This document shows positions 54,011 through 64,000 of a stretch of 64,000 bases of DNA, one piece after another. The stretch comes from Aptenodytes patagonicus (lineage: Eukaryota > Chordata > Aves > Sphenisciformes > Spheniscidae), in assembly GCF_965638725.1 (NCBI RefSeq), contig NC_134949.1, forward strand, positions 36,799,151 to 36,863,150. The letters are read 5' to 3'. The notes under the pieces were generated by a model. That model saw nothing but the letters and a program-made list of their open reading frames with translations, was not told the DNA's origin and made no database searches. Positions within the stretch are counted from its first letter, which is position 1. Each line of letters begins with the position of its first letter. Position numbers and translations under genes: made by a program.

Positions 54011-57000
54011 CACCAACCTCTAACGGATGCGAGCATTAGAAATCTTTTGGAAAGAAAAAATACACAAGGAAGACAGAGGCAGCATTTGGCAAAATCACAT
54101 TTAACCCTCAACCTTTGCTTCTAAGAAATGTACACAGACTGTCAAGATATTTCTCTCATATCAGGCAGGTTACCTGCTAGATCAGCAGATCAATAGCTGT
54201 TGAGAGGCACATGCCAAAACACTGCAGTGAGTCAAGCAGAAGAGTTGCCCTGTTTGATCAGAACAGTCCATCCCACGCCAGAGGCCATGCAGACCTCTCT
54301 TTTGCTTGATTTGGGTAATGCTGTGATGTGGACAACTTCTTCCCACGCAAATATCTCCTAAACCCCTACAAACACACCTTATTTACAGAGCTTTGAGGTC
54401 TTATTTACTGCATTCACATTTCCATGCCTTGCACCTCAGCTATAGCTATTAAAAGCCACTTGGTCACCTTGGGCACTAAGTCCAGATAGAGCACACACTA
54501 TGCTCTGCTTACACTAGTAGAGAATCAGTTTAACTTAAAAGTACAGCATTGCTTTTCATTTCTCTTTTCTTCTGATGTCTCTTGCATCCTGGGACAGGTT
54601 CTCAGGTGAATTGTTAAAAAACCTGAGCTGATTGCTTGGACTGACTATTTTTGCAGTGTCGCTTATAGGCAACACACACACAAAAGATCCTGCTAACTGC
54701 AGCCCTTCCCAGGCTTCTTGGACTCAATGTGTTTTCTCTCCTGAGAGAACCATTTTAAAATATCAAGAGTAATTCTTGATAAGTGTTTATTCTGCAGATG
54801 TTAGCCCAGCTCCTCTCATCGGGCTGCCTCTACCATGCAATTAACCCGGTTAGTCCACTTGGGTGAAGGATGGTAAGCAGAGTTCATATGACAACATTAT
54901 TCAGACAGCATCTCTGGTAGCCTTTAAAAACTGAGCTAATGAATGGTTTGCTACAGTCACAGTGCCAAGTACACTTTTCTGCACACTGTGCCAAAGAAAA
55001 ATCTCATCCATCAACTTGTCTGCCAGCCACCAGTTACAGCCATCTGTGTGGGAAGACTTTTTCTTTCCCTTTTGGAAAAAAAAACAAGGAAAACTACAAT
55101 GTAAGCATTCCCCCGAGATGAGCCCACTAATGACCCTGTGAGATCAAGCCTCAGATATTCTCATAGCAAAACCTATGCACTGAAATGAACTGAAGGATTG
55201 AGTCATCTCCACTAAGAGAGAAAAAGACTTACTGGAATAACACAGCAAGCTGGCACGGTCCCAGCTGGTCACACAATCTTTACAAGCATAAAAACCCAGA
55301 TGGAGCACTTCATGTAGGATCTCTTGGACCTGGAGAGCTCACAGCCATCTGACTTCATCCTCCTGGCCTTACTGAGGCTAATTTTATTCAATCAGTCCTT
55401 TGGCAGGAGTGAGCCAGTGTTACTCAAATAAGCTTATCTCCTCTCTCACAAAAGTCAGAGCCTTTTTATGGCAATGGCTACAAATGACGCCTTCAAGCCA
55501 AACTTTTAGCCAAAGACACAGGAACTCAAAACACAACTAATTCTCAGGTAGCCTGAAGGATAATTTCCTCTTCTTCATATGACCCCCTCTCAGCCTACAA
55601 TGTTGCCCTCCCTAGGTCCTGCTTTCAATTTTGAAACCAGATGATCACTAGGCTCACAAAACCACAGAGTGTTCGGAGACAACATCACAAGCAGCTCCCA
55701 TCTGGGTTCTTGCAGCTCTTTATACGTTCACCCACTGGAAGAGGAGGAGAAAAAGAGGCCTCTGCGCATTTGCCCAGTCCTCACAACCAGCTCAGCTCCC
55801 CGGCTGCAGCCAGCCCACTAGGTCTCTCGCCGCCTCCTGCCAGGGGTGCCCAGGGTGGAACCGCTGCACCGTAGCCATCCTGTTTGCAGAGCAGTGGAGC
55901 AGACAGGGGAGAACGCTGACGACAGTGAAGGCTGTGTGTTTCCCTGTGGGCCAGAAATGGAGCCGCTTTGCTTTTTGCAGGCAAGATGCTTCCCACGTTT
56001 CTTCTCTAATGGCTGCGGGCTGACACCATCCATGAGACAAGCCTGTGTAGAGCTGGCACAGAAACACCCAGGGCAAGGTGCAGTTTATTAATACTACGAG
56101 AAGTCAAAAGCCCCAATATCTCTGAGGTTGTTATCAAACATGTTAAGCAAATGATATATTAAAGTGTGCAGCCTTTTTGTAAATTAACAGGCTGAGGTTT
56201 GAGATTACTAATTATATGATTTCACAGAGAAAAAAGACCAATCCAGCTCTCAGGCACTCAAAAGAACATTTGGCACAAAGACTTTTTATTCTCTCCTACT
56301 CTCTCTGTGGGCCTTCTGCCAAATATCTCGACTCAGCAAGAAGCAGTAGCACATGTCTCAGAGCAGCCTTCAGCATCTGACAGAATACAAAAACCCCCAC
56401 ATTTTTTCCTCAGTCTCAAGGCTTCAGAAGCCTGTAGTTTACACAGCTTATGGGGAATATGTTTCCCCTGTTTCCTTAGATGACTCTCATTATTAATTTT
56501 CTTTTCTTTCCAGCTGACCCAAATGGTCTCAGGGCACATTGTACTAGATGACAAATTAACATGTTCTCAGGGACGCATCGGAAAAAAAAGAAATGAAAGG
56601 TTTTTTCTACCCCCACGTATTTGAATGACCCTCTGGCACACAACCCTCACCTGAAGTAACGTCTTAAGAAAAGTGCTGTGTATGGGAGTCTCTATGAAAT
56701 AGGATTAGTGTAACAAGGTGAAGAGGTAAATTCAATAGCCCTTTTGAACAGCCTGCTTTCAGGCTTCTCACGCTTATTAGAAAATAGCTCAAGCACCTCA
56801 GTAGACTTTAGGTGCCTCTGTGGAGACAGCAGCTGAAGCCAAGGGAAGGACAACCATGGTTTCCCCAAAGAAGGATGCAGCTGGGTCCCTGTGCTCTATT
56901 TCCATCTCAACACACATCTAGCTCCTTATGTGTGATCTTGCTTCCACAGTTAAGGTATTTATTTATTTATTAAGGTGCAGAAACTTATTTAGGTAATAGA

Positions 57001-57616
57001 TCTCAGTAATAAGAAGCTCAATTCATATTTAAGCACCTGAACGTCACCATGAATTCCATTATCTAAGTCTTTATGTTTTATTCCGCTTTTGCTTTTAAAA
57101 AATTATGCTTAGTGCCCCTTATTCACCCTATGCTAAGATTCTTCAAGGTTAGAAAAGCAACAGCCCCCCAAATTTATTTTGAAAGTCTTTCATAAATTCC
57201 ACCAAAAAAAAGAAGAAAGAGAAAGCAATGACTTTCAAAGAAAGAAGCACAAAGATTTTTTTCTAAGGATGAATATGAACATTGCTAGTTTAATATCTGT
57301 ATTCAAGAACTATTAAGCTGATCAAATCTAAAATACATGCTATAAGACAAGCACTCTGGGACTTTAGTGATGACTTGACAGAAACTACTCCGTGAGGCCA
57401 AGGTAGCCTTCTGAAAATTCTGCCAACTTCAAGATTTCCATTGTGCAGAATTTTTCCAAACACAATATTCATAATACCGAGTCACTCTATATCCCTCTTC
57501 TATACAGAAAGGCAGTTATGTACACCCGTGCACACATTCACCTAGAAAGGATATTTAAATAAAAATATACCATAAGATTCTGAAAATACTTTTTTACATT
57601 CATATGTGTGTGTACA

Positions 57617-57640
57617 TTCATCACATAAATATGTGATGAA
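57617..57640. repeat. Perfect 11-bp inverted repeat with 2-nt centre
   Basis: TTCATCACATA, AA, TATGTGATGAA, directly after a TG-rich stretch. It could extrude as a cruciform; function unknown. Confidence 0.95.
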
Positions 57641-57706
57641 ATTTAACATATCTATAAAAAGCATTTAATTTTTGAAATTTCACATTTTAAAAACTCTCCA
57701 AGATTT

Positions 57707-57729
57707 TTGCTTGCTTGCTTGCTTGCTTG
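57707..57729. repeat. (TTGC)n microsatellite
   Basis: About five TTGC units, followed by 'ttggctagttg' and T-rich sequence. Confidence 0.9.
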
Positions 57730-60700
57730 GCTAGTTGTTTTTTACAAAGAGAGTTTTAGTTGGTGTGTCAATTATTTTTTTTTTTAGGGTTTGTTTTGGC
57801 TTTGTTTTGCTTTGCCTTATCTATTTGCATGACTGGATAGAATGGTATCTCTGTACTAATTTAAAGTTTCTTTAATTCTGTAACATACTTTTATAATACA
57901 TAACATTCCATATTGCAGCTCTGTAATGTGTTTTTACTTAATCTATGAATTAAACCAAATTATCAAATATACCTTGAAATATTCCGCCCACAAACTGCAG
58001 GCACATGTATGCATACTTGCCTTTCTGAAAACTACATAACTGGGTTTTTTTCTTTTGCTTTTCCATCCCTGCCGTCTAGAACTTCCCCACAGTGCTTCAG
58101 ACTCCCCCACAAGTGTTAAGAGAAACTCCGTAGGATGTCCCAGCACACAGTTCACCATCTGAAAGAAAGATCTTAATTTTAAGTTTCAGCTTGCTTCTGT
58201 AGAGCCCCAGGCAAGCTCTTTGAAGTGCAGAGTCAGGGGAGGAACTTAACTCAGGCCTTTAGAAAAAAACTGCTAACAAGGCACATGTCTAGTCCTGTGA
58301 AATCCCCTCTTTTAGACTGATCTCCCCTGCTACAACCTTCCCACTACATTATTGATTCCATTTAAATAGCAAGTCTCTAAGCCATGGGCATGATGAATCA
58401 ATAAGTATCTAGACAGAGTCTATGAATTGAAACTGGATGGCCTGGGAAGAGGCTCGCTATTCTTTGAGACAGAGGAAAAGAAAGTACATTTCAACAAGCA
58501 AAATAAAAGAGGAGAAGCTGCCAGGAGAACCATTCAGAGCTGTGCAATCAAGAATATTTTTGCTCAAGGATTCCCAGAAGATAATACTTTCAGATATCTC
58601 TTCTTGCTGAAAAGGTATCTTTTAAGATGCTCCTAGCAGACTCCCTGGCAGTTCTGAAGGAACTCTGGTTAATAGAAGCTGTTGATAGGAAGCATATACA
58701 CCACTCTCATTGCTATCCAAAGAAGTCAGAAGCTGCAAAAATATCACAGTTCCTAGAACTCCAGAAGCCTGCTTTGTAAAAACTGTCAGGTAATGAAAGC
58801 ATCTGAAGTAATTCACACCTTCAAGAGAAACCTATTAAAAAACAAGATATAGGAAAAAAAATCATAATTATTCAGGGACTTTGTCGGAGAATGAGGACAT
58901 GGCTTCATGCTTGGCATTTTACCCTGTATGTCTATGGAAGCTCATGCAGTGCATCCAGGGATGCGAGAAGCTGTGCCAGGCCAGCTCATGATCCCTTTTC
59001 ATTACTGTCCATCCATGAAATACGCCAGGCACCTTGTGTATCTAGACCACTGCTGAGATGCAAGTGCAGAGCACAGCAGAGCTCGCTGGGCAGCTCTTGG
59101 GCATGAGCTTTCCAGGACCATAAAAAGCACACCTGGAGCAGGATGTAAGTAAATTATTAGTAAACTAATTTTACATTACCCCAGACTGGTCAAGCCTCCT
59201 GCACTGAACATGAGACTCACAGACCACCCAAGCAACCATGCCTCCTACCATGGAGAAGAAGGAAGGTTACAGTGCTGTGCTGCTGCTGCTGCAAGGGGTG
59301 GTGAAGGGGCCGCTGTTCATTGCAAGCTTCCCACCCCTCACCAGGTCCAGCTTCCACAGCTCCTCCTCTGCCATGTTACCCAACACCCAGATCCATCCTT
59401 CCCCCACAAGAGCCAGAGCAATGCTCCCTCAGCCCCCAGGAACGAGGCATCGTCCAAGGTGTCATGCCAGTGCCAGAGACTGCTCGTGCAGTCTGAAGTG
59501 GCATTCACAGTTCTCACATCTTTCTCACCACTGTGAAAAGGAGAGGGGTGGGTCCTCAGGGAGCAATGACAATTTAAAAAAAAAAAAATTAATGGTCAAA
59601 TTTTAATTCAAATGTTGCTAATAGGAACTTCCAAGGAAGCACTTAATGTATAGGCAAATGACCATCTGCACATAAAATGATAGCATCCACATACTGGCTG
59701 TATACATATCTTGCATATACTGAAAGATCAGTAGATTGAGAAGCAGTTGTTATCTGTGGGTTAGTTTGCATATACTCTTTCAAAAGTCCCAAGTGTGAAG
59801 CTGAACACCATGTACAATACAGAGTAGTACAGTGTGTTTGTCTTCCAGTGCCTACCAACGTGTCAAAAATGACCACAGACGAGTGGCCATTTATAAATAT
59901 CTGTAGGGCCATGCCTCTTTTCAAGGTTAGATGAAATTGTTATGGGGAAATAACCAACTACCCTCAGCTCCTTAGGAGCATCTACACTGACTCATGACAA
60001 ATGTTTTTACTGCTTTAGTTCTAAAATGCACACCAGAAAAAATAAATGAGCATTAAATAACTGTCCGGGTCTGCTGGATTTGTTGTGAAGGGAGACAAGT
60101 GTGTGGGAGACCGTCACAAAACAACAATTGCCTTCCCCTTCGATTCACCACCTTAAAAGCTGAACAGCAAGGGGACACAGTAGGATTTGACAAAACGCCA
60201 TTCATGAGATACCTTGTCTGATCGCATACACAAATCTAGGGGGATTTTTATCTTCACAGGGCTCACAAGTCAGGGAAATCTTGAGTATAATCCTAGCACA
60301 TAACCTCCAGGTGCAGCTGTAGTTAGCAGAGCATTGTAAAACAAAATAAAAAGATGGGGAAATCAGAAACTGAAGATGCAGCAGAGCGAGCCAGCCTTTC
60401 CTGACTTCAGTGGTACAGCCTTACTTACAGCTAATTCATAACGTGAAAGTATTGCATTGCCTAGGAGTTATATTACGGCTGGGCACCTATAATTTCTAAG
60501 GAACAAGACCCACAATATAAAAATAAACATGGACACTGTGAATTTCCTTTTATTTCACACACAACTACTCTGATATTTGTGGTTAGTGACTGCTCTTTGC
60601 TTGGGATTTTACTTTAGCAAATATGCTGCATAATACGGATGCTATCTGACTATTTCTGATCCCCTGTCTCACCTCTTCAAGGGAATGGCATGTTCATCCA

Positions 60701-60910
60701 CATTTCCTTTCCTGTACAGTCGTTTCTAGAGTCTAGCAACACACGTATTACATGAACATGTTGTCAGTGGAATGAACAGAAACCAAATTTCAGCAGTGCA
60801 TGCATGGTTCAGAGCCCCAAAAGCAATGCACAGCAGTGTCTGAACCTGCAAACTGGAGAGACTTGCTGGAGTTTTGTCCCTGCTTATTTTTTCCAAGTAT
60901 TATACATAAG

Positions 60911-60934
60911 CATACATACATACATATACATACA
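60911..60934. repeat. (CATA)n microsatellite
   Basis: catacatacatacatataca followed by 'taca', imperfect tetranucleotide run. Confidence 0.85.
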
Positions 60935-63900
60935 GTCAAGAACATATAAGAAATTGTCTCTAAGTAGAAGGATCCAAAACTTTAACACAGCGATGCATCT
61001 TGACATTTTTATTTACTTTCTGAATCTTTATACTATCATTTATTATATTATTATAACAATAAAGTAAGTGGGGTTTCCACTGTTCTTTACAAAAGCAAAG
61101 ACACATGTCATCATATGTTGGGTATCTACAGCTTTGGCATCTAATCTAAGATGGACATCCCTGTATAATCAATGCAGAGCTAGAAAAAGAAGCACCCCCA
61201 GGAGGCAATACCTGAATTTTAAGCGTGCAAGATTAGATCCTTCCCTAAGGGAAAGAGCTACATCAGCAGAGACATGACTTGGTCCCTGACTAGTCATTTC
61301 TTTTGGGAGATTGCCCTCATGGGACTCTGACATTACCACAATAATGAAACAGGCCTAACAGAAGGTCAGTGCTCTACGACCATGTCTGCTCTAGGACTGA
61401 TAATATATGTGTATAACTAAAGCAAGCTAAAATACATCCACTGATTTATCCTCCACTGTAAAGTTGACCTCTAGGATCTCAGACATTTGCCAGGACTCAG
61501 CAGAGGAGTGACTTTCAGTTCCAAATATAACACTAAAGTCAGAGGAAGAAGCAAAAGGACATTTGAGGAACATACTCCCCTAGCTATTATTTCAGGAGCT
61601 TTTAAAATGTTACTAGTTATGGTAGCAGCATAACTAGACTGATTTTCAAAGCTCTCTTTAAAGAGCAAACTTTCTCCTTCGAAGAAAAAAAAAAATTAAA
61701 CTTAGAGGACTCAGACAGACTTCCTGCATTCAAAATACACCACTGATTTATTTCCTCGTTGTAGACTATTCATTTTAATAAAGGGACATAGAAATAGTCT
61801 GAAGCCTATAAATCCCACTCTATAGCTGTAAAATAACATTTCCACATTTTTCTGCAGGTTGTCTGTAAGAAAGAAATCTCATGTGTCCCATCTATCTCCT
61901 CCTTAATTATTCATTTTTGCTATGCATGAACCTAGGAGATTTTTCCATAAAATAAATAAAGTACAAAACAAATGCCAAACATAAAAACTTCATTAAAAGC
62001 TATTGAAATTGTTACCCCCCCATGATCATTGTTATGAAAAACGGAGTGATATTTATAGTTTAACACTCCTCTCCTACAATGACTCTATCAGGATAAGCCA
62101 TAATTTGGCATTTGCTCATCTATTTAGTGTAGGTCATAATGCTGCTTAAGTGTAGACTGTTGTATTCCTAGCACCCAGCAGAAGAGCAAATTAGTTTATA
62201 ATTGCTCCTACAGATCTGTTCAGACAGTAGAACAGATTTTTAGGAGAACTTTGCTGGCAGCCAAGATCAGTTTGATAAGTGGGGCTTTTTACATTATTTT
62301 CCTACACCACTGTTTGGTGTGATAGTTTTAAATGTGAGTTCTTCACGGGATTTATTGTATATACAGGTTAAAAATGCTCATTAGACTAAGTTATATTTGA
62401 AAATAGAAATAAGAACTAGACTTAAGAAAGGTATTGGCTTCAACAAATTCATTATTTTTAGAAGTACTTTCAGTACTTACTGTCAGTAGTACCCAACAGA
62501 CTAGCAATGTTTATTTCAAAAAGATGAAAAAAGAATGAGGGTAAAATATTGCCTGTGATGCAATAAACCACATGAACTACAATAAAAAAGAGTATGATTT
62601 CCATGTGCCATTCAGACTGCTCTAATTTAGTTTTGCTCTGACTTTCAGCAAAAAACTCAAGTTTTAAATGCCTATTACATGAACATAAAATGTTGATAAT
62701 CTATTAATGGAGGCCTTAGTCCAAAATAATTAAAAGATTTTTGTGTTTTGCTATTTCCACAAATAGTTGATTGATTCTGAACATTTTTGGGGTACTTCTA
62801 TAACTAAAGAACAGCTGTTTTAGAATACGGCATTTTTACAGGCAATAATATGCAGTGGACATTCCGGTATTTTTTTTAAAGAAAATTTAAAATGACACCA
62901 GTTTAAAAATTGTTTCTTTTTCTCTGACGTTTAGGTTTTACTTCAGATTGGTGAAGTACAATATACCTAACCCCTCTCCGGTAGCTAAGTTCTTTTCTTC
63001 AGTCATTTTCCTCTACACAAGCTGTTTTTCAGAGTAAACCCAGGAAAATGTAATGACAGTAATGTTGTGACAGAGGGAGGGTGGGAAATACGTACTGTCC
63101 TTAAATCGCTTAGCAGAAAGCACATCTAATGACGCAGGGCAAAAACTGAAAAGTCAAGAAAGGCATGAGATAAGACTGGTGAGCACTGTCCTCACACCGG
63201 CATAATGGGGATCCTCCTAATTCCCCACTTTTTAGCTATTTAGATCCCATCCCATCTTCTTCTCTAACATTAGGCAGGGGGCCTGATTGCACTTCATTCC
63301 TGCAGTCCCCAAGGAGCAGTTTCCAGGGCTGGTGTGACAGCAAAGAGTAAAGAAGCTTTTGTGCTCATCTAAACTACACTATGAACAGGAGTGGCATAAG
63401 TAGGATGAAAGGTTAATTCTTTTCTCAGATGTTTCCAGGGCATAACCTCTGCAGGATGCCCTTTGTCTTCTACAACCCAGTTTTCTAGTATACTATGTAT
63501 TGTTATGATGAGGGACAAAATATGCAAAAATATGGATTATTTACTATCATAAATGAGATTTTCTGGATTTTCCCATGTTCTGAAAAGGTAAACATAGGCG
63601 TGGAAACTGTATTTTTATTCTCCTAAGGTGTTTTTGAACCAAAACTAGAAGGAGAAGAGAGATTTACACAGCCTTCATATGCAAAGCATGCAGCAGCGTA
63701 AGAAGATGGCACGGTATTACTCTTCCTCCTTCCTTATTTAAACTTATATATTCTCTCAGATACAGTTATATTTGCTCTTAATATCTCTGGCAGATGTTCT
63801 GGGGTGAATGATGCAATTAAGAATCCAAAATTCCTATTTCTTCCAGATGCTTATTTTCTCAATATTCACTCACTGGAAATACATTTACTTTCCACTCTGC

Positions 63901-64000
63901 GGTATCTAGCAGTTAGCACACCTTCTGGGTTCCATTTCACAAAATTTCCACAGTTAATCTGACACATGCCAATGCATCTTAGATGAAAGTTTAGCACCAG

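Noticed and set aside
59210..59606. Two overlapping plus-strand frames (108 and 122 codons) in GC-richer DNA
   Set aside because: Overlapping frames of similar length, low-complexity leucine/serine/proline runs and no domain point to base-composition effects.

Overview
This is vertebrate nuclear DNA and almost certainly from a bird. It is AT-rich, has no dense coding, and carries several 3' ends of CR1 LINEs (the typical avian 'cccttccaacct...attctatgat' tail) plus LTRs of avian endogenous retroviruses. Nothing bacterial, viral (as an active genome) or plasmid-like is present.

The one gene I can support is TAFA2 (FAM19A2), on the minus strand. TAFA2 encodes a small secreted, brain-enriched, chemokine-like protein. 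Three of its coding exons lie here: a 153-nt exon at 45187-45339 and a 125-nt exon at 44081-44205, which together encode the ten-cysteine domain, and a terminal coding segment of only 12 nt (V-T-R-stop) at 22431-22442, followed by the 3'UTR. Splice sites and phases agree at all visible junctions. I could not find the exon with the start codon and signal peptide, so it should lie beyond base 64000.

Layout. 1-21.4 kb: apparently intergenic DNA downstream of TAFA2, with a long degraded CR1 (about 1.87-3.64 kb), a short CR1 (6.56 kb), two copies of an LTR-like repeat family (5.1-5.8 kb on minus, 10.9-11.3 kb on plus) and simple repeats. 21.4-22.4 kb: the TAFA2 3'UTR. 22.4-44.1 kb: a large TAFA2 intron holding a CR1 (24.2 kb), an LTR with an adjoining tRNA-Lys-like primer binding site (29.4-29.9 kb), an unrecognised cluster of inverted repeats (31.9-35.6 kb) that includes a cryptic exon in TAFA2 orientation, and another CR1 (39.6 kb). 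44.1-45.3 kb: the cysteine-rich exons. 45.3-64 kb: the upstream intron, with a solo LTR that has a perfect 5-bp target duplication (48.2-48.8 kb), a CR1 (49.3 kb), the third and longest copy of the LTR-like family (52.9-54.0 kb) and otherwise unrecognised sequence.

I found no convincing new gene system. The best leads are the interplay of transposable elements with TAFA2: a same-strand LTR promoter 2.9 kb upstream of the cysteine-rich exons, a possible exonised repeat in the large intron, an intron-retention C-terminus, and the inverted-repeat cluster. The remaining open reading frames look like chance or repeat-derived frames.
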